Shown in pieces: positions 9,405 to 17,083 of a stretch of DNA of 32,222 bases. This DNA is from an archaeon. GTDB lineage: Archaea > Nanobdellota > Nanobdellia > Pacearchaeales > GW2011-AR1. The notes beneath the pieces are model-generated. The model saw only the letters and a list, made by a program, of their open reading frames with translations, was not told the origin of the DNA and did no database searches. Every line of letters begins with the position of its first letter. Position 1 is the stretch's first letter. The position numbers were made by a program, and so were the translations under genes. The stretch covers positions 1-32,222 of the forward strand of contig DAOWDJ010000015.1 of assembly GCA_030639065.1 (NCBI GenBank), given 5' to 3'.

Positions 9405-10103
9405 CTATTTTATAGTTCCCATATTAGGTGCTGCATGTGTTGCCTGTTTTTTAATTATAAATCTTGAGCCAATCATCTCGGAAATCACTGCATTAATTGA
9501 AAAATTATCAACGGCTGCCCGGAATACCCCTTCGAGTAGTGGGATGTGGACAGCGTCGGAAACTTTATCTAATATTTCTTTAATATCTTTATCACTTAGT
9601 ACAATCCTTGTTAGCTGCTTCTGCCCGATACGGATAACCATTATCGGTTTTCCTACGCCCTGACATTCGATTACAGATATTGATGGATCATTCAATAGTG
9701 GGGTAATCTTACCATAACCTTGACTTGGTCCTGCCTGTGTTCCTGGCGGCGCTGCTGGCGGTACGATTTGAGGAGCCGGAGTTACTCTTTGGGGAATAAG
9801 AGTGGTTTTTTGAGGAATCGATGAAGGTAATGGGGGGCGTGTAATCTTAGGTTTAATCGTAGCCATTTTTGGAATGATTTCTTTTTTATCCATTATTGAC
9901 TGGGTGCTATTAATTGGAGCTCCTCTTCTCTCTCCCAATGATGCATGCATAACTTTTCTAGAAACTTTTGGGACTAAATCTGAATGAATAATTTGCTTGT
10001 TTTCATAATTAAAATTTTTTGCACGAATGTTTTGAATGATTGCAAATACAAATTTTTGAATAAAGGGTTCCTCCGCTATACTAGAAATTGCTTTAGAATT
10101 CAT
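9405..10103 (-). CDS. Hypothetical protein with Pro-rich central linker
   Basis: 232-aa ORF, Pro/Gln-rich middle, folded-looking C-terminal half; overlaps the upstream gene by 4 nt. Confidence 0.65.
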   Translation of the reverse strand: MNSKAISSIAEEPFIQKFVFAIIQNIRAKNFNYENKQIIHSDLVPKVSRKVMHASLGERRGAPINSTQSIMDKKEIIPKMATIKPKITRPPLPSSIPQKTTLIPQRVTPAPQIVPPAAPPGTQAGPSQGYGKITPLLNDPSISVIECQGVGKPIMVIRIGQKQLTRIVLSDKDIKEILDKVSDAVHIPLLEGVFRAAVDNFSINAVISEMIGSRFIIKKQATHAAPNMGTIK

Positions 10104-10558
10104 ATCCTTGGAAGTGGCCTTGGATTAGCATGAGGCATCTCTACTTTGGCTTGCATCATTTGTGGTTCCTCAACTCGTCCTCTTAATCTTCCTTCCATCA
10201 AAATTAGACCTTTTGCTATAGTTTTATTTTGATCTAGTAATGAATCAATTTTGTTCAACATATCTTTGTCGTTGCTTTTTCCCCCAGTAATAAAACCTTT
10301 TGCCGCTTCCTCAAAAACTTGTAATAATTTATTGATATTATCTGAAAGCCCTCCAAATTTAACCGACATGTTTGTCATAGCGTGCTGTAACCCAACAAAG
10401 TTTTCAATTAGAAGTTCTTCTCTTTCTTTTGCGGTCATCTTTTTTTCTTTTGGTTTTTTTGTAGTATGCTTTGGGGCATGCTCTTTTGCTGTGGAGGTTT
10501 TTGATTTATCCTCAACAACAGCCTTTGTCGTTGTTGTTTTTGCCACATGTTTTACCAT
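10100..10558 (-). CDS. Hypothetical protein, basic N-terminus and coiled-coil region
   Basis: 152-aa ORF, translationally coupled to the downstream ORF (4-nt overlap). Confidence 0.65.
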   Translation of the reverse strand: MVKHVAKTTTTKAVVEDKSKTSTAKEHAPKHTTKKPKEKKMTAKEREELLIENFVGLQHAMTNMSVKFGGLSDNINKLLQVFEEAAKGFITGGKSNDKDMLNKIDSLLDQNKTIAKGLILMEGRLRGRVEEPQMMQAKVEMPHANPRPLPRI

Positions 10559-10599
10559 GTTAGAGCTAAGATAAACTTATTTATAAAAGTATTGGGGAT

Positions 10600-10734
10600 A
10601 TGGGCGCGGCAGGAATCGCCTTCGTGTCACAAGGACACTCGGAACGGAAATTAAAATTTCCTAAAGAAAAAGCTAGTTTGTAATTTTCCTTAAACCCCAA
10701 GGGGTTCGATTAAGGATGGGCGCGGCAGGAATCG
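10600..10734 (-). repeat. tRNA-Trp 3'-end direct repeat pair (10600-10618 and 10716-10734) bracketing structured DNA
   Basis: atgggcgcggcaggaatcg present identically (19/19) at both positions, 116 bp apart. Confidence 0.92.
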
Positions 10735-10803
10735 AACCCACTTCTTCCGGGGTCTCCGAGTAAATTTTTGGAGCCGGACATTCTACCACTATACTACGCA
10801 CCC
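10717..10803 (-). tRNA. tRNA-Trp(CCA) with a putative ~16-nt intron at 37/38
   Basis: Acceptor GGGTGCG/CGCGCCC, anticodon stem TCCGG/CCGGA enclosing CTCCAAAAATTTACTCGGAGACC (23 nt), T-arm GTGGG-TTCGATT-CCTGC, discriminator A; CTCC/GGAG could form the central BHB helix. D-stem has an A12-A23 mismatch. Confidence 0.8.
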
Positions 10804-11267
10804 ACATTATGCACTTCCCTATGACAATTAGCGCATAATAATATACATTTCTTCACTTCTTTTAAAGCCTTCTCTTTTGATTTATTCTTAATGATATGAG
10901 CAATATTATCTTCCTTATCCCCCAAGTGATGAAACTCCAGTGCAGATACACATTTGTTATAACCGCATCTAGAACATTTCCCGCCTAGGACATTTATCAA
11001 ATCAATTTTTATTTTCTTTAGCCGTTTTATTTTGGTGTTGTAAATTTCTACCCTATTTTTTTCATAATACCGTTTATCAACAATATTTCTATGTTCTTTA
11101 TTTTTAGGTTTATTGGCTGGTGCTTGGCCTCTTGATAGCCCAAGTCTTGCAGCCTTCTGTTTTATGGAACGAACACTTCTGTTTAAATAAGCTCCAAGTT
11201 CTTCTAGGCTATTATAGGAATTATAATTTTTCTTTAATTCTTCCACATCCTTACTTGTCCATTCCAT
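10794..11267 (-). CDS. HNH endonuclease-like protein with N-terminal SANT/HTH-like segment
   Basis: 'GGKCSRCGYNKCVSALEFHHLGDKE...CILLCANCHREVH' HNH with zinc Cys pairs; N-terminal 'MEWTSKDVEELKKNYNSYNSLEELGAYLNRSVRSIKQKAARLGLSR'. Confidence 0.88.
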   Translation of the reverse strand: MEWTSKDVEELKKNYNSYNSLEELGAYLNRSVRSIKQKAARLGLSRGQAPANKPKNKEHRNIVDKRYYEKNRVEIYNTKIKRLKKIKIDLINVLGGKCSRCGYNKCVSALEFHHLGDKEDNIAHIIKNKSKEKALKEVKKCILLCANCHREVHNVGA

Positions 11268-11335
11268 ATTATCTATTAAGAAATAAGTTATTTAAATGCT
11301 CGTACCCTTAGGAAAGTTATGGAGCCAATCAAAAA

Positions 11336-12010
11336 TCAAGCTAGCTTTTTCATCTCTTCTATCTCTGTTGAGGAAATTGCTGCACCTTTAAATTTAACTC
11401 CATAGAGTAATGCGTCTAAAAGATCTTTGCTTTTTTTAATAGAAATTAAATTTTTCTTATATGCTATGAATAGTAATTCAGCAGATCTAATAAATTTGAA
11501 TTTCTTTACTTTACTTAGCAATGATAATTCGGCATCTAGGGATGTGTGCAACTTTTTTTCCATCATTTTTTCTAAATCTTGTGGAGCCTCGGTTAACATT
11601 CTTGTAGTTCTTTCGTCAATAACAATAACATTATCAACTCCACACAAATTTGAAAATGCGAGACAAGAAGCTTCTCCTTCGTGAATAATTTTTATTTTCT
11701 CTCCTGTCTGCGTTGTCCTTAAAACTCCGTTTGTTGTTTTTAGAATTTGTTTAATTTCTATATCTAATTTTTGATTTGGTATGATCTCAGTTGATAATTT
11801 AAAAATACCTCTTTCAATCATATCGTTGACCTGAATTGCCTCTAATTTAAATTTTTTAATCTTCATCGGCCTATCAACAACCTCGTTTCTAACATATGGC
11901 GTTAAAATAAATTCTCCATCGAAGACTCCTTTTAATTTTTCTATAATTGGTAGCATTCCGTTCATCGTCAGAGAAATTATTGGACCAGCGTCGAAGATTA
12001 GGTATTTCAT
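11336..12010 (-). CDS. PIN-domain-like nuclease
   Basis: 'YLIFDAGPIISLTMNGML' and 'HEGEASCLAFSNLCGVDNVIVIDERTTRML' resemble PIN acidic motifs. Confidence 0.65.
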   Translation of the reverse strand: MKYLIFDAGPIISLTMNGMLPIIEKLKGVFDGEFILTPYVRNEVVDRPMKIKKFKLEAIQVNDMIERGIFKLSTEIIPNQKLDIEIKQILKTTNGVLRTTQTGEKIKIIHEGEASCLAFSNLCGVDNVIVIDERTTRMLTEAPQDLEKMMEKKLHTSLDAELSLLSKVKKFKFIRSAELLFIAYKKNLISIKKSKDLLDALLYGVKFKGAAISSTEIEEMKKLA

Positions 12011-12567
12011 CCAAATATCTCCTCTACTATTTTAATCCTTTTTGCAACTGGCATACTAATTGCAAATTTTGAATCTCCAATTGATGACTGCCCAATATAT
12101 GATGCTAAATCCCAAAGACTGACTCCGAGTAATTTTGCTGTTTGTTCTGATGATAAACCGTGCTCGTATAATCTAAACGCTTTATTGATTTCGGCTTTTC
12201 GAAAAATATCTTTAATATATCTTCCCAAATCTCCAGAAATTTTATTTAGTGAATTTCGAATTCTTCCTAGATAGATTCTTGCATTTTCTATGTTGTTTTT
12301 TTCTAATGCACTGATTGTTAATTTTAAATTCTTAATAACCGCATTGTAAAAATCTGGCCACTCTTCCATTTCTCTATAGTGACTTCGTTCTGAAATTTTT
12401 CCTAGAGAATATACTAGAACTGCAACAATAATATTATCCCCATCCTGTGAAATCGCTGCTGAGTGTACTGTTTGTTTTGATAGTGTTTTTAGCTCGTCTG
12501 TTTTATCCTCTTTAATCAAACGCAATGTTTCCCGTAAAATTCGTAAAATATTATCAATCTCTTTCAT
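12007..12567 (-). CDS. Hypothetical protein with C-terminal HTH-like segment
   Basis: 186 aa; 'AFRLYEHGLSSEQTAKLLGVSLWDLASYIG'; overlaps the PIN gene by 4 nt. Confidence 0.65.
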   Translation of the reverse strand: MKEIDNILRILRETLRLIKEDKTDELKTLSKQTVHSAAISQDGDNIIVAVLVYSLGKISERSHYREMEEWPDFYNAVIKNLKLTISALEKNNIENARIYLGRIRNSLNKISGDLGRYIKDIFRKAEINKAFRLYEHGLSSEQTAKLLGVSLWDLASYIGQSSIGDSKFAISMPVAKRIKIVEEIFG

Positions 12568-12617
12568 ATTTAGTCAAATAACTAAACTTATATAAATCTT
12601 CCTTAACTTTTAATAAG

Positions 12618-13001
12618 ATGGAAATATTGCTCGATACGAATTTTATTTTGACGTGTGCTAAGCAGAAAATAGATTTTGCTAGTCTTGCTGATAATATTAT
12701 TGATGAGGAAATAAATTGGATCATTCCACAGGATGTTTTGAATGAGTTAGGTGCCTTAAAAGATAGGGTTGGAATGAAGACCAAAGATAGAGATGCGGCA
12801 AAATTGGGCTTTGAAACAATACAAGATTTAGATGCTCAAATTGTTCAATTACCCGGTAAAAATCCGAATGTTGACATAAAAATCGTGAGTTATATTACGG
12901 ATAAAAATATAGTTCTAGCTAGTATGGATAAGAATTTGAAGTCCCGGATTAATAATAAAATCTTAACGATTCGTGGGAAAAATGACTTGGAATTGGTTTA
13001 A
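12618..13001 (+). CDS. PIN-domain nuclease (Fcf1/Utp24/VapC-like)
   Basis: 'MEILLDTNFILTCAKQKIDF', 'DRDAAKLGFETI', 'YITDKNIVLASMDKNLKSRI'. Confidence 0.8.
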   Translation: MEILLDTNFILTCAKQKIDFASLADNIIDEEINWIIPQDVLNELGALKDRVGMKTKDRDAAKLGFETIQDLDAQIVQLPGKNPNVDIKIVSYITDKNIVLASMDKNLKSRINNKILTIRGKNDLELV

Positions 13002-13037
13002 CACAACCTTTTTAAATCAAATTTTTCTCACTAGAAT

Positions 13038-13640
13038 ATGTTCTATGAAATTTTAGTAACAGATCACGTAAGAGTAGAGCCAAATAAATTTGGAATGAAT
13101 ACCGATGAGGCTGTGCGAGTGCAATTGGAAGAGTCTTATTCTGGGTTTCAGGATAAAGATATTGGAACTGTAGTCGCGGTTCTTGAGGTTCTCGACGTTA
13201 AAGAGGGAATCATAATTCCTGGTGACGGTGCTGCATATTATGAATCTACTTTTAAAATAATTGTTTTTAGACCAGAATTACAAGAATTAATTTATGGAAC
13301 AATCGAAGAAATTACGAATTTTGGAGCATTTATGAGCATGGGTCCAATTCGTGGAATGATTCATATTTCTCAAACTATGGATGATTTTGTGTCATTTTCG
13401 GACTCTGGAGTCCTTACAGGAAAAGATGGAAAGAAAAATCTAGTTCAGGGGGATAAATGTATCGCGCGAATTGTTGCGATTTCTTATAAGGGTGAGGAAC
13501 CTAAAATTGGTTTAACTATGAGACAACCTGGATTGGGTAAATTGGATTGGGTAAAGGCAGAAAAAGAAAGAAATGACAAACAAACTGAACAGGCTGCGGC
13601 AATTGAAGCTAAGGCTGCTAAAAAGGAGAAAAAGAAATAA
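13038..13640 (+). CDS. rpo7: DNA-directed RNA polymerase subunit Rpo7/E' with S1 domain
   Basis: 'GDGAAYYESTFKIIVFRPELQELIYGTIEEITNFGAFMSMGPIRGMIHISQ'. Confidence 0.93.
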   Translation: MFYEILVTDHVRVEPNKFGMNTDEAVRVQLEESYSGFQDKDIGTVVAVLEVLDVKEGIIIPGDGAAYYESTFKIIVFRPELQELIYGTIEEITNFGAFMSMGPIRGMIHISQTMDDFVSFSDSGVLTGKDGKKNLVQGDKCIARIVAISYKGEEPKIGLTMRQPGLGKLDWVKAEKERNDKQTEQAAAIEAKAAKKEKKK

Positions 13641-13831
13641 TGGTAGCAAAAGAAAAATCTTGTTTGAATTGTAAAAAAATTTATTTTGGAGATAAATGTC
13701 CTAATTGTGGAGAGACTCCGGCAAGTGAATCTTTTAAAGGACGAGTCCATATCTTCGATGCGAAGAAATCCGAAATAGCAGATAATATGAAAATAAATAG
13801 TGAAGGCGAATTCGCAATTAAATCGAAATAA
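13640..13831 (+). CDS. spt4: Transcription elongation factor Spt4 / RpoE''
   Basis: Short zinc-ribbon protein 'CLNCKKIYFGDKCPNCGE' directly following rpo7. Confidence 0.9.
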   Translation: MVAKEKSCLNCKKIYFGDKCPNCGETPASESFKGRVHIFDAKKSEIADNMKINSEGEFAIKSK

Positions 13832-14283
13832 TGGAAAGTAAAATAATCAAACAGGAAAAGAACTCTTTTTTGGAGAGAGAAGAAATTGTTTTGGAAATTA
13901 AAAATGATGTTACACCTACCTACGAAGAAGTTAAAACTGAGCTTGGCAAGGATGCAGAATTGACAGTAATAAAAAGAATTAATACAAATTTTGGAAGACG
14001 AATTTTTAGTGTAGATTTGGTTGTATACGATAATATTGAAGCGTTAAAAAAGATCGAGACAATTCCACAAAAAGTTCGAAAAAAAATAGAAGTTGATAAG
14101 AAGGCGAAAGATGAAGCTGATAAGAAGGTTGCTGAAGAAGCCAAGAAAGCTGAGGCTGAGGCAAAAGTTACTGAGGAGCCAAAAGTTGAAGAAGTAAAAC
14201 CTGCCGAGGACATTAAAGAAGGGACTAAAACTGAGGAAGTTAAAGAAGAGACTAAAACTGAGGAGAAAATAGAAAATGATTAA
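13831..14283 (+). CDS. rps24e: Ribosomal protein S24e with long charged C-terminal extension
   Basis: 'NSFLEREEIVLEIKNDVTPTYEEVKTELGK...VIKRINTNFGRRIFSVDLVVYDN', followed by a ~60-aa Glu/Lys tail; rpo7-spt4-rps24e-rps27ae order. Confidence 0.9.
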   Translation: MESKIIKQEKNSFLEREEIVLEIKNDVTPTYEEVKTELGKDAELTVIKRINTNFGRRIFSVDLVVYDNIEALKKIETIPQKVRKKIEVDKKAKDEADKKVAEEAKKAEAEAKVTEEPKVEEVKPAEDIKEGTKTEEVKEETKTEEKIEND

Positions 14284-14509
14284 GTCGAAAATTAAGGGGA
14301 AGAAAAAGCATACTAATAAGCCAACTTCTGTGAAATATAAAAAGTATACTGTCGAGGGTGATAAGATTATTAAGAAGGCGCGAAGTTGTCCAAGATGCGG
14401 ACCTGGAATTTTTTTATCTGTCGGGAAAGGCCGAGCGTATTGTGGACGATGTCATTTTACTGAGTTTGAGAAAAAAGAAGTTGAGTTGAAATTGGAAAGT
14501 GCTGAGTAG
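14276..14509 (+). CDS. rps27ae: Ribosomal protein S27ae
   Basis: 'CPRCGPGIFLSVGKGRAYCGRCHFTEF' zinc ribbon. Confidence 0.93.
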   Translation: MIKSKIKGKKKHTNKPTSVKYKKYTVEGDKIIKKARSCPRCGPGIFLSVGKGRAYCGRCHFTEFEKKEVELKLESAE

Positions 14510-14559
14510 ATTGAGAAGTAGTTTTAAAAGTTTATTAAGTTTGATTTGGTTGTTGTTTT

Positions 14560-14769
14560 ATGAAAAAATGGTATACTAGTCTATGGTTTCTTGGTTTACT
14601 GGGAGGTTTAGCATATCTTAGTGATGTGGCTAAAATACCTATAGGAATGATTATATTTGGTATTTCGATTTTGATTCTTGGATTTATAAGATGGAGAGAC
14701 AAACCTAAAGTAAAATGGGAAAAATCCCCAGGTATAATAAAATCCTTTATTTCTGTGATGAAAGAATAA
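14560..14769 (+). CDS. Small membrane protein
   Basis: 69 aa with two hydrophobic segments; the overlapping antisense ORF looks spurious. Confidence 0.55.
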   Translation: MKKWYTSLWFLGLLGGLAYLSDVAKIPIGMIIFGISILILGFIRWRDKPKVKWEKSPGIIKSFISVMKE

Positions 14770-14846
14770 TTCTTCACTGCCCTAAACTTCAATAGTTTAT
14801 CTTGAGTCTTACATGATTTGAATTATATAGCAGAGATTATTCATCG

Positions 14847-14931
14847 GGGTTTCAAATTTTCGGAGAAAATTATCAAACCCTAGGAGATGCAGTAAAGCGC
14901 TAAAATAGATGCCTTACCGCTCTCTCCTGGG
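14847..14931. other. Two adjacent strong inverted repeats (possible structured RNA or palindromic element)
   Basis: GGGTTT..AATTTTC/GAAAATT..AAACCC (14847-14880), then CCCTAGGAGA..GCAGTAAAGC/GCCTTACCGC..TCTCCTGGG (14878-14931). Confidence 0.7.
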
Positions 14932-15051
14932 GAAAAAGAGGTGATAGTATAACTAATCAGTAATACTTTTTAAAGCTTTCGGTCTGTTGTAATTGGTCAG
15001 TGACACTATGCTATAGAAAATCTTTATTAACTTAAATTATTTTTTAGAGAA

Positions 15052-15837
15052 ATGGAAAAAGGTGATAAAATTAATCAGGATCAATTCTTTAATTTAATTT
15101 CTAGTGAGGAACTGGGTTGGCAGACTATACTTTACGATCTTATTAAAACCGAGCAGTTAGATCCTTGGGATATTAATCTAGGAGTTTTGGCTGATAGATA
15201 TATTGAGGTAATTCAACAGATGGAAGATGCGGATTTTTTTGTTTCGTCTAAAATATTGCTTGCTTGCTCTATCCTCTTACGACTTAAATCTGAGATATTA
15301 ATTAATTCGTATATTCAGGATTTGAATAATGCACTTTACGGGGAGAAGGAAGATAAAAAATATGAAATTGAAAGAATTATGATTGATGAAGATGATTTGC
15401 CGGTTCTGGTTCCGCGAACGCCGATGGCGCGTCATAAGAAGGTAACGTTGAAGGAGTTGATGAATGCTCTTGATTCGGCGATTAATACTGAGAGTCGTCG
15501 TATTAAAAAAGAAATTAAGGGACGTCAAGCAGAAAAATCCATATTGACTGTTATGCCAAAAGGTAATTTTGTTCCATTAAAAGTGAGGATTAAAAGTATT
15601 TTCGGCATTGTCAAAAACCATATTGAAAATAATAATTCTCATATAAAATTCTCGTATCTTGCTCCGACAAAAGAAGAAAAACTTGCATCTTTCGTCCCAA
15701 TGTTGCATCTTTCAAATAATAGTGAAATTTTCCTAAGGCAACCTATCCATTTTGAGGATATACATATAGCTTTGAAGATTCACGATGACGAACGTAGAGA
15801 ATTTGAAAAAGAATTAGGGTTTATAGAAGAAGAATAG
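15052..15837 (+). CDS. scpA: Segregation and condensation protein A (ScpA-like)
   Basis: 'LIKTEQLDPWDINLGVLADRYIEVIQQ...ILLACSILLRLKSEILI'. Confidence 0.85.
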   Translation: MEKGDKINQDQFFNLISSEELGWQTILYDLIKTEQLDPWDINLGVLADRYIEVIQQMEDADFFVSSKILLACSILLRLKSEILINSYIQDLNNALYGEKEDKKYEIERIMIDEDDLPVLVPRTPMARHKKVTLKELMNALDSAINTESRRIKKEIKGRQAEKSILTVMPKGNFVPLKVRIKSIFGIVKNHIENNNSHIKFSYLAPTKEEKLASFVPMLHLSNNSEIFLRQPIHFEDIHIALKIHDDERREFEKELGFIEEE

Positions 15838-15935
15838 TCCTCTTTAATATTCAATCTACCCCCTATATATTTTTAAATAAAAAACTTCTTTGGTTTAGAT
15901 GAATTATTTGAAAGGAGGTTTATGAAAAAGAGAAA

Positions 15936-17015
15936 ATGCCATTAGATTTTGCAAAAGAAGCAATTCAAAACGTAGAAGCTAACTCTATTAATTTTGATGA
16001 TTTGAAAGCTGGAAAAGCTAACATCAAAGTTTTCGGATGCGGTGGATGTGGATGTAACATGGCGACCTGGCTTTTCAATAAGGGTATTAATGGTGCTACC
16101 ATTTATGGTATCAACACCGACGCACTCCATTTGTCTATCACAAAATCCGACGAGAAAATTCTTATTGGTAGGGAACTGACACGTGGTTTAGGGTGTGGGG
16201 GTTATCCTAAGAGGGGAAGAGAAGCTGCCAAAGAATCTCTTACTGACCTGAAAAAAGCTGTTTCGAATTCGGATATGGTTTTTGTTCTGGCTGGTTTGGG
16301 AGGTGGATCCGGAACGGGTTCAATTCCGGTAGTTGCTCAATTAGCTAAGGAAGCTGGAGCGGTAGTAATCGCAGTTGTTACAATGCCTTTCGAGGCAGAA
16401 AAAGCAAGAATTGATAAGGCAGAGTTCGGTCTTCAAGAACTTCGAGAAGCTGTCGATACAGTGATTGTATTAGATAATAATCGATTAGTCGACATCGCTG
16501 GTCAGTTACCAATGGAGCAAGCTTTCGCAGTCGCAAACGAATTAGTTTCCACGATGATTAAGGGAATTGTTGAAACAATTACATTACCGTCGTTAATCAA
16601 TCTAGACTATGCAGATGTTTCTTCAATTATGAAGAACGGTGACGTAGCGGTGATTGGTATTGGTGAAGACAATTCAAACGCGCGAGTGGATGCGGCAGTA
16701 CAGCAAGCTTTGACTCATCCGTTATTGGATGTAGATTATCGAGGAGCAACCGGTGCATTGGTTCATATTACGTGTGGTCCTGATTTAAAACTTGAAGAAT
16801 TTGATACTATTGGACGTCTTGTAACAGAAAACTTGTCACCAGAAGCACAGGTTATTATAGGAGCAAGAGTCAATAAAGAATTCCAGGGAAGAGTAAGAGT
16901 CATTACAATAATGACGGGAGTTAAATCTCCTTACATCTTAGGGAAAAATTCTAGTACTTTTGATAACGACGATACAATTAGCGCCAACGAACTCGGCTTA
17001 GACGATTTAAGTTAA
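15936..17015 (+). CDS. ftsZ: Cell division protein FtsZ
   Basis: 'VFGCGGCGCNMATWL', 'INTDALHL', 'VFVLAGLGGGSGTGSIPVVAQLAKEAGA', 'VITIMTG'. Confidence 0.95.
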   Translation: MPLDFAKEAIQNVEANSINFDDLKAGKANIKVFGCGGCGCNMATWLFNKGINGATIYGINTDALHLSITKSDEKILIGRELTRGLGCGGYPKRGREAAKESLTDLKKAVSNSDMVFVLAGLGGGSGTGSIPVVAQLAKEAGAVVIAVVTMPFEAEKARIDKAEFGLQELREAVDTVIVLDNNRLVDIAGQLPMEQAFAVANELVSTMIKGIVETITLPSLINLDYADVSSIMKNGDVAVIGIGEDNSNARVDAAVQQALTHPLLDVDYRGATGALVHITCGPDLKLEEFDTIGRLVTENLSPEAQVIIGARVNKEFQGRVRVITIMTGVKSPYILGKNSSTFDNDDTISANELGLDDLS

Positions 17016-17046
17016 AAACAAAACCAATTTTTTATTTTATTTTATT

Positions 17047-17071
17047 TTCTCGCTTCTTATTGAGGCGAGAA
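17047..17071. terminator. Inverted repeat between the convergent ftsZ and nitroreductase genes, putative terminator
   Basis: ttctcgc-ttcttattgag-gcgagaa, preceded by T-rich tracts. Confidence 0.5.
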
Positions 17072-17083
17072 TCAAATTATTTT

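Noticed and set aside
10600-10620. Independent tRNA gene at the 10600 fragment (and similarly at 3265 and 19820)
   Set aside because: Only the 3' ~17-19 nt of the tRNA is present; no D or anticodon arm nearby, so these are fragments, not genes.
11336-12567. PIN protein plus upstream partner as a toxin-antitoxin pair
   Set aside because: The 186-aa partner does not look like a typical small VapB-type antitoxin and the context is informational genes; a housekeeping RNA-processing role is at least as likely.
14847-14931. Possible unrecognised tRNA (D-loop-like AGCGGTAAGGCA and T-loop-like GGGTTTGATA on the minus strand; GGAGAGA/TTTCTCC could pair as acceptor)
   Set aside because: No valid anticodon arm or T-stem can be drawn and the length would be only ~67 nt; kept as an unassigned hairpin element rather than a tRNA.
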